A stretch of 64,000 bases of DNA from Superficieibacter sp. HKU1 (GTDB lineage: Bacteria; Pseudomonadota; Gammaproteobacteria; Enterobacterales; Enterobacteriaceae). A program made the position numbers and the translations under genes. The stretch spans positions 992,001 to 1,056,000 of the forward strand of contig NZ_CP119754.1 of the NCBI RefSeq assembly GCF_029319185.1, read 5' to 3'. Positions 25,597 to 35,179 of the stretch are shown here, in pieces; position 1 is the first letter of the stretch, and each line of letters starts with the position of its first letter. The notes beneath the pieces were generated by a model. The model made no database searches. It had not been told where the DNA came from and saw only the letters and a program-made list of their open reading frames with translations.

Positions 25597-26052
25597 TTAG
25601 CCAGCCATCTGTTTTTCGCGGATTTCTGCCAGGGTTTTGCAGTCAATGCAAAGATCGGCAGTCGGACGTGCTTCAAGGCGACGGATCCCGATTTCAACCC
25701 CGCAGGATTCACAGAAACCAAAATCTTCGTCTTCCACTTTCTTGAGCGTTTTTTCGATCTTTTTGATCAGTTTACGTTCGCGGTCACGGTTACGCAGTTC
25801 GAGGCTGAACTCTTCTTCCTGAGCGGCACGGTCTACCGGATCCGGGAAGTTTGCGGCTTCGTCCTGCATATGAGTAACGGTGCGATCGACTTCATCCCTG
25901 AGTTGATTACGCCATGCTTCAAGAATACGTCTGAAGTGCGCCAGCTGGGCTTCATTCATATACTCTTCGCCCGGCTTCTCCTGGTACGGCTCCACCCCAG
26001 CGATGGCGAGAATACTCAGGGACGATGTTTTACGGTTTTGCCCTTCTTGCAT
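25597..26052 (-). CDS. dksA: RNA polymerase-binding transcription factor DksA
   Basis: Works with ppGpp at RNA polymerase to reset rRNA and amino-acid promoters. It has 151 residues from ATG 26052. The coiled-coil tip holds the catalytic aspartates (RDEVDRTV, DEAANFPDPVDRA), and the four-cysteine zinc finger is CESCG and CIDC. The six codons upstream of MQEGQN are not family sequence. Confidence 0.98.
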   Translation of the reverse strand: MQEGQNRKTSSLSILAIAGVEPYQEKPGEEYMNEAQLAHFRRILEAWRNQLRDEVDRTVTHMQDEAANFPDPVDRAAQEEEFSLELRNRDRERKLIKKIEKTLKKVEDEDFGFCESCGVEIGIRRLEARPTADLCIDCKTLAEIREKQMAG

Positions 26053-26228
26053 GTTGTTTCTCCTTAACACGCACTATCGATCCCCTTAGTCGGGGGAAAA
26101 TCAGGCCGCTATAAATAGCAGAAGCTTTTCCGGATAGCAATTATCTAAACGTTACACTTGACAACCCTGTGAGGAAAAGCGTATTTACACGCGCGTCCAG
26201 AACACTATTTAACCATCCCGGCGTCAGG

Positions 26229-26933
26229 TCATAACGCAACGGGGAGAGGCCATCTTAACGTCATATTATTCGCAGAAATATCGGCTTTATACGCCAGAAT
26301 TTCTACGCCCTTTTTGTATGCCTCAGACAACAATTGCGCGTAAGTAGCATCAATATGCCGCGCGGGTGAAAAACAGGTGATGGCTGAATGGAGTACCGCA
26401 AAGAGCATCACAGCCCGCTCACCGCCTGCGGCCACGCTCATCAGCTCACGCAGATGGCGCTGGCCCCGCTCAGTTACCGCATCCGGGAAGTAGCCTTTAT
26501 CCTGCTCCGCCAGCGTAACTGATTTGACTTCAATATAGCAGTCCCGGCGATCTTCTGCCTGTAACATAAAATCTATTCGGCTACGTTCAGCGCCATATTT
26601 TACTTCGCTTTTCAGAACGCTATAGCCAGTAAGCGGCAGAAGGCGTTCAGCGAGAATAGCTTCTTTCGTTAAACCATTGGCTCGTAACGTATTGACACAA
26701 ATAAACGCGCCGTCCTGAGTTTGAGTAATTTCCCAGGTATGCGGATATTTGCGTTTAGGATTTTCTGATGTCGAATACCAGACGGTATCGCCGGGCGTGG
26801 CGCATCCGGTCATTGCGCCGGTATTCGGGCAATGGAGCGTCAACGCTACGCCGTCGGCAGTGACGACATCGGCCAGAAAGCGCTTGTAGCGGCGGACCAG
26901 CGTAGCGGGCTGTAACGGGGGAAAAAATTCCAT
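26229..26933 (-). CDS. sfsA: SfsA, DNA/RNA nuclease-fold regulator
   Basis: Sugar fermentation stimulation protein A, 234 residues. It has an OB-like N-terminal part and a PD-(D/E)XK-like core (SRIDFMLQ, CYIEVKSVTL). Its role in E. coli (effect on maltose genes) is poorly understood. It lies 11 bases downstream of thpR on the same strand, so likely cotranscribed. Confidence 0.95.
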   Translation of the reverse strand: MEFFPPLQPATLVRRYKRFLADVVTADGVALTLHCPNTGAMTGCATPGDTVWYSTSENPKRKYPHTWEITQTQDGAFICVNTLRANGLTKEAILAERLLPLTGYSVLKSEVKYGAERSRIDFMLQAEDRRDCYIEVKSVTLAEQDKGYFPDAVTERGQRHLRELMSVAAGGERAVMLFAVLHSAITCFSPARHIDATYAQLLSEAYKKGVEILAYKADISANNMTLRWPLPVAL

Positions 26934-26944
26934 CGGATTCCTTT

Positions 26945-27475
26945 TTAAGGCTGCAGCGGGAAGCGCTGTAGCGGCGTATAGCGAGTGCGTCCGCGCACAA
27001 ATTGCGATTCATACAGCATAAATTCCGTCACCGGAAACGACCAGCAGAAGCCTGGCGCCGGGATCGCTACCGCGTGGCTGGCGTCGCGCAGCAGGGTGAT
27101 ATGCGGATGAAAAGGCTGCGGACTCTGCCAGCAGCCGCTGCGGGCGGCCTGAGCGCGCAGCATGTTCGCCAGTTGCAGTAGGCCGCGCGGCGGCTGACGC
27201 GTGCCCAGCCAGACCACGCGCGAACGCAGCCACTGGCCCGCATCGTCAAGGGTGAGGGTAAATCCCGGCTGGCGGATGCGTCCGGCGAGCACTTCAAGCG
27301 CAGCCTGTTTCTGCGCGCTAAGCTCGCCGAGAAATGCCAGGGTCACATGCAGATTCGCCGCCGCCACCGGACGCCCGGCGTCAGGAGAAAAGCTGGCGGC
27401 GCGCCAGTGGATAATCTGCTGCTGGATCTCGTCCGGCAGCGCCAGCGCGAAAAACAGCCTTTTTGACTCAGACAT
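26945..27475 (-). CDS. thpR: RNA 2',3'-cyclic phosphodiesterase (LigT/ThpR)
   Basis: 2H phosphoesterase that opens 2',3'-cyclic phosphates and reversibly joins tRNA halves in vitro; 176 residues. Both HxTx motifs are present: HVTLAF and HPHITLLR. Start ATG 27475 (MSESKRLFFA). The longer open frame upstream runs into the divergent hrpB gene and is ignored. Confidence 0.96.
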   Translation of the reverse strand: MSESKRLFFALALPDEIQQQIIHWRAASFSPDAGRPVAAANLHVTLAFLGELSAQKQAALEVLAGRIRQPGFTLTLDDAGQWLRSRVVWLGTRQPPRGLLQLANMLRAQAARSGCWQSPQPFHPHITLLRDASHAVAIPAPGFCWSFPVTEFMLYESQFVRGRTRYTPLQRFPLQP

Positions 27476-27548
27476 CGGGGATACTCGGTTATGATTTGTG
27501 GCGATGCTACAATGACCGCCGTTGAATGTTAACCCTCTGGAGCCATTC

Positions 27549-29978
27549 GTGTCCTCTTTACCGGTCGCCGCTGTCCTGCCTGAACTTCTTCGCGCGCTAA
27601 AAACCGCGCCGCAGATCCTGTTGAATGCCCCCACTGGCGCGGGTAAATCGACGTGGCTACCGCTACAACTGTTGCAGCAGGGGGAGATTAACGGGCGCAT
27701 CCTTCTGCTTGAACCGCGTCGCCTGGCGGCGCGTAACGTTGCACAGCGTCTGGCCGAGCTGCTTAATGAAACGCCGGGGCAGACCGTGGGTTACCGGATG
27801 CGCGCCGGGAGCTGCGTCGGGCCGCAGACCCGGCTGGAAGTGGTAACGGAAGGAATACTTACCCGCATGATCCAGCGCGATCCTGAACTTAAGGATGTGG
27901 GGCTGGTGATCCTTGACGAATTTCACGAGCGCAGTTTACAGGCCGATCTGGCGCTGGCCCTGCTGCTCGACGTTCAGCAGGGGCTGCGCGACGATCTGAA
28001 GCTGCTGATTATGTCCGCAACGCTTGATAACGCGCGCTTACAGACGCTACTGCCGGACGCGCCGGTGATCTCATCCGAGGGGCGCGCGTTTCCGGTCGAG
28101 CGGCGCTATCAGCCGCTGGCGGCAAATCTGCGCTTTGCCGAGGCGACGGCAGCGGCGGCGGCCGGGCTGCTGCGGGCAGAAACCGGCTCAATGCTGCTGT
28201 TTCTGCCGGGCGTGGGAGAGATCCTGCGCGTTCAGGAACAGCTGGCGGAACGCGTCGCCAGCGATGTGCTGCTTTGTCCGCTGTACGGTGCGCTGCCGCT
28301 CGCAGAACAGCGAAAGGCGATCCTTCCCGCGCCGGCGGGTAAACGTAAGGTGGTCCTGGCAACCAATATTGCCGAAACCAGTCTGACCATCGAAGGCATT
28401 CGGCTGGTGGTGGACTGCGCCCTGGAGCGCGTTGCCCGATTTGATCCGCGTACCGGCCTGACGCGACTCATCACTCAGCGCGTCAGTCAGGCGTCGATGA
28501 CCCAGCGCGCCGGGCGTGCGGGACGTCTGGAACCGGGGATATGCCTGCACCTCATCAGTAAGGAGCAGGCGGAGCGCGCGGCGGCGCAGGGAGAGGCGGA
28601 GATCCTGCACAGCGATGTGTCGGGCCTGCTGATCGAGCTATTGCAGTGGGGCTGTACGGACGTTGACCAGCTCACGTGGCTGGATCGGCCTCCTGCTGTT
28701 AACCTCAGTGCGGCCCGTGGTTTGCTCTCGCAGCTCGGGGCACTGGAGGGCGAGCGCCTGACCGCGAGCGGTCAACGCATGGCGGCGCTCGGCAACGATC
28801 CCCGGCTGGCGGCGATGCTGGTGGCGGCGGAAGATGACGATGACATTGCCAGCGCGGCCACGCTGGCAGCCATTCTGGAAGAGCCGCCGCGCGGCGGGGT
28901 TGCCGATATCCACGTCGCCTTCTCGCGCCAGCAACCTCACTGGCGGCAGCGCAGCCAGCAACTGTGTAAACGGCTGGGCAGCAAAGGCGGCCAGCCGGAT
29001 GCCGATCGGCTGGCGCCGCTGCTGGCGAAAGGGTTTGCCGACCGGATCGCCCGTCGCCGCGGACAGGATGGCCGCTATCAACTGGCGAACGGCATGGGCG
29101 CGATGCTGGATGCCGATGATGCAATGAACCGTCATGAGTGGCTGATAGCGCCGCTGCTGTTGCAGGGCAGCGCTTCGCCGGATGCACGCATTCTGCTGGC
29201 GCTGCCGCTGGATATCGATAAATTTATTGCCGACTGCCCGGCGCTGTTACAGCAGTCTGATACGGTGGAATGGGATGACGCTCAGGGGACGCTAAAGGCG
29301 CTGCGACGCACGCGAATCGGGGAGTTGACGCTTAACGTCCGGTCGCTGGCGAAACCGTCGGAGGCGGAACTGCATCAGGCGATGCTCAACGGTATCCGCG
29401 ATAAAGGACTGAATGTATTAAACTGGACGCCGCAGGCAGAACAATTGCGTTTGCGGTTACACTGTGCTGCGATGTGGCTGCCGGAGTTCGACTGGCCTGC
29501 CGTGGACGACGCCACTCTACTGGCGACGCTTGAGACATGGCTGCTGCCGAAAATGACGGGCGTGCACTCTTTGCGCGCGTTAAAAGCGCTGAATGTGGCT
29601 CAGGCGCTGCGCAATCTGCTGGACTGGTCATCCCGGCAGCGGCTGGATAGTGAGCTGCCGGAGCATTACACTGTGCCGACGGGAAGCCGGATAGCCATTC
29701 GCTATCATGAAGATAATCCCCCGGCGCTGGCGGTGCGGATGCAGGAGATGTTTGGCGAAGCCAGCACGCCGACAATTGCCGGGGGGCGCATTCCTCTGGT
29801 TCTTGAACTATTATCTCCCGCTCAGCGTCCGTTGCAGATCACGCGTGATTTAAGCGCGTTCTGGCAGGGCGCGTACCGGGAGGTACAAAAAGAGATGAAG
29901 GGGCGCTACCCGAAACACGTCTGGCCTGACGATCCGGCGAATACGGCCCCGACGCGACGCGTTAAAAAGTATTCGTAG
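27549..29978 (+). CDS. hrpB: DEAH-box ATP-dependent RNA helicase HrpB
   Basis: RNA helicase-like ATPase of 809 residues. Walker A APTGAGKST, DEFH box (ILDEFHERS), SAT motif and motif VI QRAGRAGR are intact; the C-terminal HrpB domain ends in a basic tail. The start is GTG 27549 with GGAG six bases upstream, matching the E. coli N terminus (SSLPVAAVLPEL). An in-frame ATG 27 bases earlier precedes that site and is not family sequence. Divergent from thpR. Confidence 0.95.
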   Translation: MSSLPVAAVLPELLRALKTAPQILLNAPTGAGKSTWLPLQLLQQGEINGRILLLEPRRLAARNVAQRLAELLNETPGQTVGYRMRAGSCVGPQTRLEVVTEGILTRMIQRDPELKDVGLVILDEFHERSLQADLALALLLDVQQGLRDDLKLLIMSATLDNARLQTLLPDAPVISSEGRAFPVERRYQPLAANLRFAEATAAAAAGLLRAETGSMLLFLPGVGEILRVQEQLAERVASDVLLCPLYGALPLAEQRKAILPAPAGKRKVVLATNIAETSLTIEGIRLVVDCALERVARFDPRTGLTRLITQRVSQASMTQRAGRAGRLEPGICLHLISKEQAERAAAQGEAEILHSDVSGLLIELLQWGCTDVDQLTWLDRPPAVNLSAARGLLSQLGALEGERLTASGQRMAALGNDPRLAAMLVAAEDDDDIASAATLAAILEEPPRGGVADIHVAFSRQQPHWRQRSQQLCKRLGSKGGQPDADRLAPLLAKGFADRIARRRGQDGRYQLANGMGAMLDADDAMNRHEWLIAPLLLQGSASPDARILLALPLDIDKFIADCPALLQQSDTVEWDDAQGTLKALRRTRIGELTLNVRSLAKPSEAELHQAMLNGIRDKGLNVLNWTPQAEQLRLRLHCAAMWLPEFDWPAVDDATLLATLETWLLPKMTGVHSLRALKALNVAQALRNLLDWSSRQRLDSELPEHYTVPTGSRIAIRYHEDNPPALAVRMQEMFGEASTPTIAGGRIPLVLELLSPAQRPLQITRDLSAFWQGAYREVQKEMKGRYPKHVWPDDPANTAPTRRVKKYS

Positions 29979-29989
29979 GCGGGGTTAAT

Positions 29990-30080
29990 GCCCGGTGGCG
30001 CTGCGCTTACCGGGCCTGTGAAATGGGATGCGCTGAGCCCACCAACCCGTAGGCCGGGTAAGGCGAAGCCGCCACCCGGC
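29990..30080. repeat. REP pair (BIME) between hrpB and mrcB
   Basis: Two palindromes in opposite orientation: 29990-30016 (CCCGGTGGCGCTGCGCTTACCGGG type) and 30048-30080 (GTAGGCCGGGTAAGGCGAAG type). Here the flanking genes are co-directional, so the element sits at the 3' end of hrpB. Confidence 0.75.
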
Positions 30081-30168
30081 AAAACGACATTTGAGAGATT
30101 TCTTCTTTTTCCTGCGGGAGGAAGAACTGAGAATCAGGCATTGCGCCTGACATTTGCGGAGAAAAAGC

Positions 30169-32709
30169 ATGGCGGGGAATGACCGCGAACCGATTGGACG
30201 CAAAGGAAGACCTGCGCGTCCGGTAAAACAAAAAGTGACTCGCCGTCGGCAGTATGACGACGATTATGAAGACGACGAAGATGATGTGCCGCCACCGCGT
30301 AAAACCCGGAGTAAAGGCAACGGCGGTGGACGTAAGCGGCGCGGCAAGCGTGGCTGGCTGTGGCTACTGCTGAAAATATTCATCGTCTTTGTCGTGCTGT
30401 TTGCCATTTACGGTGTGTACCTGGATCAGAAGATCCGCAGTCGTATCGACGGTAAAGTCTGGCAGCTGCCTGCGGCAGTTTATGGCCGGATGGTCAACCT
30501 TGAGCCGGATATGGCCATCAGCAAAAATGAGATGATCAAGCTGCTGACGGCGACACAGTACCGCCAGGTCACCGCGATGACGCGGCCCGGCGAATTTACC
30601 GTGCAGGCGAATAGCATTGAGATGATCCGTCGTCCGTTCGACTTCCCGGACAGCAAAGAAGGGCAGGTGCGCGCGCGTCTGACCTTTGACGGCGATCACC
30701 TTGAGAGCATTGAGAACATGGAGAGCCACCGTCAGTTTGGCTTCTTCCGTCTCGATCCGCGCCTGATTACCATGCTTTCATCGCCAAATGGTGAACAGCG
30801 CCTGTTCGTACCGCGTAACGGCTTCCCGGACCTGCTGGTGGATACGCTGCTGGCAACCGAAGACCGCCATTTCTACGAGCACGACGGCGTGAGCCTGTAC
30901 TCCATTGGCCGTGCGGTGCTGGCGAACCTTACCGCCGGACGCACCGTTCAGGGGGCGAGTACGCTGACCCAACAGCTGGTGAAGAACCTGTTCCTCTCCA
31001 GCGAGCGCTCTTACGTACGTAAAGCGAACGAAGCGTACATGGCGCTGCTGATGGATGCGCGCTACAGCAAAGACCGCATTCTTGAGCTGTACATGAACGA
31101 AGTGTATCTCGGTCAGAGCGGCGACAATGAGATCCGCGGCTTCCCGCTGGCGAGCCTGTACTATTTTGGCCGTCCGGTGGAAGAGCTGAGTCTCGATCAG
31201 CAGGCGTTGCTGGTCGGCATGGTAAAAGGCGCGTCTATCTACAACCCGTGGCGTAACCCGAAACTGGCGCTGGAGCGGCGTAACCTGGTGCTGCGTCTTC
31301 TGCAACAGCAGAAGGTGATCGACCAGGAGCTGTATGACATGCTGAGCGCCCGGCCGCTGGGGGTACAGCCACGCGGCGGGGTGATTTCACCGCAGCCGGC
31401 GTTTATGCAACTGGTGCGTCAGGAACTGCAGGCGAAGCTGGGCGACAAGGTGAAAGATCTCTCCGGCGTGAAGATTTTTACCACCTTTGACTCGGTGGCT
31501 CAGGACGCGGCAGAAAAAGCAGCGACCGAAGGCATTCCGGCGCTGAAGAAACAGCGTAAGCTTGCCGATCTTGAAACCGCGATGGTGGTCGTGGACCGCT
31601 TTAGCGGTGAAGTCCGCGCGATGGTCGGCGGGGCCGAGCCGCAGTTCGCGGGTTATAACCGTGCGATGCAGGCGCGCCGTTCGATTGGTTCTCTGGCAAA
31701 ACCGGCGACCTATCTGACCGCGCTGAGCCAGCCGAATCGCTTCCGTCTGAATACGTGGATTGCGGATGCGCCGCTGGCGCTGCGCCAGCCGAATGGTCAG
31801 GTGTGGTCGCCGCAGAACGACGATCATCGCTACAGTGAGAGCGGTCAGGTGATGCTGGTTGACGCACTGACCCGTTCGATGAACGTGCCGACGGTAAACC
31901 TGGGAATGACGCTCGGCTTGCCTGCCGTGACGGAGACCTGGAAAAAACTCGGCGTGCCGGAAAATCAGCTGCATCCGGTTCCCGCGATGCTGCTGGGTGC
32001 GCTGAACCTGACGCCGGTTGAAGTGGCGCAGGCGTTCCAGACTATCGCCAGCGGTGGTAACCGCGCGCCGCTTTCCGCGCTGCGTTCGGTCATTGCCGAA
32101 GACGGTAAAGTGCTGTACCAGAGCTTCCCGCAGGCGGAACGCGCGGTACCGGCACAGGCGGCGTACATGACGCTGTGGACCATGCAGCAGGTGGTTCAGC
32201 GCGGTACCGGTCGTCAGCTGGGCGCGAAGTATCCGGGGCTGCATCTGGCGGGTAAAACCGGGACCACCAATAACAACGTTGATACCTGGTTTGCGGGCAT
32301 CGACGGGCGTGAAGTGGTCATTACCTGGGTTGGTCGTGATAACAACCAGCCGACGAAGCTCTATGGTGCCAGCGGTGCGATGTCCATCTATCAGCGCTAT
32401 CTGACTAACCAGTCACCAATCCCGCTGGTGCTGACGCCGCCGGAAGACGTGGTGGACATGGGCGTGGATGACGGCGGCAATTTCCTGTGCAGCGGCGGTT
32501 CACGTACGCTTCCGGTATGGACCGCCGATCCGAACGCGTTGTGCCAGCAGAGCGAAATGCTGCAACAGCAGCAGCAGGGCAATCCGTTCGAGCAGTCACA
32601 GCCGCAGCAGCAACAGCCACAACAGCAGCAACAGCAGCCGCCTCAGCAGGAGAAAAAAGAGAGCGACGGTGTTGCAGGCTGGATCAAGGATATGTTTGGC
32701 GGTAACTAA
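30169..32709 (+). CDS. mrcB: Penicillin-binding protein 1B (glycosyltransferase/transpeptidase)
   Basis: Bifunctional peptidoglycan synthase, 846 residues from ATG 30169. Acidic cytoplasmic tail, basic patch, one membrane helix about 61-85, UB2H domain, glycosyltransferase motifs (ATEDRHFYEHDG, GASTLTQQLVKN, RKANEAYMALLM), then transpeptidase motifs SIGS-LAK (SxxK), SMN and KTGT. The C terminus is very rich in glutamine (runs of five and six Q). E. coli makes a second form from Met46; the aligned position here is proline, so that start is absent. Confidence 0.97.
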   Translation: MAGNDREPIGRKGRPARPVKQKVTRRRQYDDDYEDDEDDVPPPRKTRSKGNGGGRKRRGKRGWLWLLLKIFIVFVVLFAIYGVYLDQKIRSRIDGKVWQLPAAVYGRMVNLEPDMAISKNEMIKLLTATQYRQVTAMTRPGEFTVQANSIEMIRRPFDFPDSKEGQVRARLTFDGDHLESIENMESHRQFGFFRLDPRLITMLSSPNGEQRLFVPRNGFPDLLVDTLLATEDRHFYEHDGVSLYSIGRAVLANLTAGRTVQGASTLTQQLVKNLFLSSERSYVRKANEAYMALLMDARYSKDRILELYMNEVYLGQSGDNEIRGFPLASLYYFGRPVEELSLDQQALLVGMVKGASIYNPWRNPKLALERRNLVLRLLQQQKVIDQELYDMLSARPLGVQPRGGVISPQPAFMQLVRQELQAKLGDKVKDLSGVKIFTTFDSVAQDAAEKAATEGIPALKKQRKLADLETAMVVVDRFSGEVRAMVGGAEPQFAGYNRAMQARRSIGSLAKPATYLTALSQPNRFRLNTWIADAPLALRQPNGQVWSPQNDDHRYSESGQVMLVDALTRSMNVPTVNLGMTLGLPAVTETWKKLGVPENQLHPVPAMLLGALNLTPVEVAQAFQTIASGGNRAPLSALRSVIAEDGKVLYQSFPQAERAVPAQAAYMTLWTMQQVVQRGTGRQLGAKYPGLHLAGKTGTTNNNVDTWFAGIDGREVVITWVGRDNNQPTKLYGASGAMSIYQRYLTNQSPIPLVLTPPEDVVDMGVDDGGNFLCSGGSRTLPVWTADPNALCQQSEMLQQQQQGNPFEQSQPQQQQPQQQQQQPPQQEKKESDGVAGWIKDMFGGN

Positions 32710-32721
32710 GCGACACCCCTG

Positions 32722-32761
32722 AAAAGCCCCCGGCCGATGTCATCGGCCGGGGGCTTTTTTA
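32722..32761 (+). terminator. Strong terminator after mrcB
   Basis: Near-perfect 14-15 base stem AGCCCCCGGCCGATG / CATCGGCCGGGGGCT with a minimal loop, followed by six T. AAAA precedes the stem, so it may also work leftward. Confidence 0.92.
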
Positions 32762-32881
32762 TCATTGTGTGACTCCTTTCTTAAGCCACACGGCCTGTCT
32801 GGTTATTTATTATCCCCTTAGTTTTCGCAGGGGCGCATATCGCTTGCTATGCGTTCAGCGTTTCGAATATTATGCTGCCGT

Positions 32882-32911
32882 CATAATAATAATTCTCGTT
32901 TACGTTATCAT
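32882..32911 (+). promoter_or_regulatory. Candidate Fur box of fhuA
   Basis: CATAATAATAATTCTCGTTTACGTTATCATTC-type sequence 25-54 bases upstream of the fhuA start. It contains two ATAAT hexamer-like units and a GTTATC half on the other side, resembling the known E. coli fhuA Fur site. It implies iron repression of the fhu operon. Confidence 0.6.
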
Positions 32912-32935
32912 TCACTTTTCATCAGAGATATACCA

Positions 32936-35125
32936 ATGGCGCGTTATAAAACTGCTCAGCCAAACTCCTCGCTGCGTAAAATCGCAGTTGTAGTAGCCAC
33001 AGCGGTTAGCGGCATGTCTGTTTATGCACAGGCAGCGGTTCAACCGAAAGAAGACACCATTACCGTAACCGCAGCGCCTGCCTCACAGGAAAGCGCGTGG
33101 GGGCCGGCTCCGACCATTGCCGCGAAGCGCTCCGCCACGACCACCAAAACGGATACGCCGATCGAAAAAACGCCGCAGTCCGTTTCTGTCGTGACCAGCG
33201 AAGAGATGGAAATGCACCAGTTCCAGTCGGTGAAAGAAGCGCTGGGCTATACGCCTGGCGTGACGGTAAGCAGCCGTGGCGCATCCAATACCTATGACTT
33301 CGTGATCATCCGTGGCTTTTCCTCGGTTGGCCTGAACCAGAATAACTACCTGGACGGCCTGAAGCTGCAGGGTAACTTCTATAATGATGCGGTGATTGAT
33401 CCGTACATGCTTGAACGCGTTGAACTGATGCGCGGCCCGACCTCCGTACTTTATGGTAAAAGCAATCCTGGCGGTATTATCTCGATGGTCAGCAAACGCC
33501 CGACCACTGAGCCGCTGAAAGAAGTGCAGTTCCAGGTGGGAACGGACAGTTTGTTCCAGACCGGCTTTGATTTCAGCGACGCGCTGGATGATGATGGCGT
33601 GTACTCCTACCGCCTGACCGGTGTGGCCCATTCTGCCAATGAGCAGCAGCAAAGCTCGGAATCACAGCGTTATGCCATCGCGCCGTCATTCTCATGGCGT
33701 CCGGATGACAAAACGAATTTTACCTTCCTGTCTTATTTCCAGAACGAGCCGGAAACTGGTTATTACGGCTGGCTGCCCAAGGAAGGAACGGTTGAGCCAC
33801 TGCCTAATGGAAAACGTTTACCGACCGATTTTAACGAAGGCGCGTCGAACAACACCTATTCCCGTAACGAGAAAATGGTGGGTTATAGCTTCGAACACGG
33901 CTTTGACGACACCTTTACCGTGCGGCAGAACCTGCGTTTCGCTGAAATGAAAACCTCGCAGAAAAGCGTCTACGGCACCGGGATCGCGGCGGATGGTCAC
34001 ACCCTGAACCGCGGGACGGTGGTGGATGATGAGCGTCTGCAAAACTTCAGCGTCGATACCCAGCTGGAAAGCAAATTCGCCACCGGCGCGGTCGATCACA
34101 CATTGTTGACCGGGGTAGATTTCATGCGCATGCGTAATGATATCGACGCCACTTTCGGCAGCGCGCCGTCCATCGATCTTTATAACGATTACAGTCCGCA
34201 ATATTTTGCTTTCAGCGGTACTGAACCGTACCAGATGAACGAAAGCAAGCAGACCGGGATTTACGTGCAGGATCAGGCGGAGTGGGATAAGTGGGTGCTG
34301 ACGCTCGGCGGTCGCTACGACTGGTCTCAGCAGGCTACCACGGTGCGTCAGAACTCTTACACGCCGACCGAAGGCTACATTGAACGTAACGACCATCAGT
34401 TCACCTGGCGCGGCGGGATTAACTACCTGTTTGATAACGGCATCACGCCATACTTTAGCTACAGCCAGTCGTTTGAGCCGAGCGCCTTCGATCTGTGGAG
34501 CGTGCCGCGTGTTTCCTACGAGCCGTCAAAAGGCGAGCAGTATGAAGCGGGCGTGAAATACGTACCGAAAGATATGCCGGTCGTCGTTACTGGTGCACTG
34601 TATCAGCTGACCAAAACCAATAACCTGACTGCCGATCCGAATAATCCGCTGGGACAAGTTCCGGCCGGTGAAATTCGCGCGCGGGGCGTGGAGCTGGAAG
34701 CCAAAGCGGCGCTGAATGCCAATATTAATATGACCGCCTCTTATACCTATACCGATGCGGAATATACCAAAGATACCTCGCTGAAAGGCCATACCCCGGA
34801 GCAGGTGCCTAAGCATATGGCGTCGCTGTGGGGCGATTATACCTTCAATGAAGGAGCGCTTTCCGGCCTGACATTGGGTACTGGCGGTCGCTTTATTGGT
34901 TCCAGCTATGGCGATCCGGCCAATACCTTTAAGGTCGGCAGCGCTGCCGTGATGGATGCGGTAGTGAAGTACGATCTGGGTCGCTTCGGCATGGCCGGTT
35001 CCAGCGTGGCGGTCAACGTCAACAACGTGCTGGATCGTGAATATGTCGCCAGCTGCTTCCAGACTTACGGTTGTTTCTGGGGCGCAGAGCGTCAGGTGGT
35101 TGCCACCGCGACTTTCCGCTTCTAA
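32936..35125 (+). CDS. fhuA: TonB-dependent ferrichrome outer membrane receptor FhuA (short loop 4)
   Basis: Outer-membrane barrel with plug for ferrichrome-iron uptake; 729 residues from ATG 32936. Signal peptide ends in AQAA; the TonB box EDTITVTAA follows; the plug holds VIIRGF and MLERVELMRGP; the last residue is Phe, as needed for barrel assembly. It is 18 residues shorter than E. coli FhuA. Most of the difference is in loop 4: between SVYG and VVDDE E. coli has about 17 more residues including a disulfide, missing here (TGIAADGHTLNRGT). E. coli loop 4 is the docking site of phages T5, T1 and phi80. The plug start also differs slightly. Confidence 0.96.
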   Translation: MARYKTAQPNSSLRKIAVVVATAVSGMSVYAQAAVQPKEDTITVTAAPASQESAWGPAPTIAAKRSATTTKTDTPIEKTPQSVSVVTSEEMEMHQFQSVKEALGYTPGVTVSSRGASNTYDFVIIRGFSSVGLNQNNYLDGLKLQGNFYNDAVIDPYMLERVELMRGPTSVLYGKSNPGGIISMVSKRPTTEPLKEVQFQVGTDSLFQTGFDFSDALDDDGVYSYRLTGVAHSANEQQQSSESQRYAIAPSFSWRPDDKTNFTFLSYFQNEPETGYYGWLPKEGTVEPLPNGKRLPTDFNEGASNNTYSRNEKMVGYSFEHGFDDTFTVRQNLRFAEMKTSQKSVYGTGIAADGHTLNRGTVVDDERLQNFSVDTQLESKFATGAVDHTLLTGVDFMRMRNDIDATFGSAPSIDLYNDYSPQYFAFSGTEPYQMNESKQTGIYVQDQAEWDKWVLTLGGRYDWSQQATTVRQNSYTPTEGYIERNDHQFTWRGGINYLFDNGITPYFSYSQSFEPSAFDLWSVPRVSYEPSKGEQYEAGVKYVPKDMPVVVTGALYQLTKTNNLTADPNNPLGQVPAGEIRARGVELEAKAALNANINMTASYTYTDAEYTKDTSLKGHTPEQVPKHMASLWGDYTFNEGALSGLTLGTGGRFIGSSYGDPANTFKVGSAAVMDAVVKYDLGRFGMAGSSVAVNVNNVLDREYVASCFQTYGCFWGAERQVVATATFRF

Positions 35126-35134
35126 TTCTCTCTC

Positions 35135-35160
35135 AGGGCACGTTTCGGCGTGCCCTTTTT
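35135..35160 (+). terminator. Attenuator-like terminator between fhuA and fhuC
   Basis: Stem AGGGCACG / CGTGCCCT, loop TTTCGG, then T run. It may lower transcription of fhuCDB relative to fhuA, which encodes an abundant receptor. Confidence 0.85.
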
Positions 35161-35179
35161 CATTTTCAAGTTGGCCAAC

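Noticed and set aside
31387..32244. 285-codon open frame antisense to mrcB
   Set aside because: Shadow of the transpeptidase domain; no start signal.
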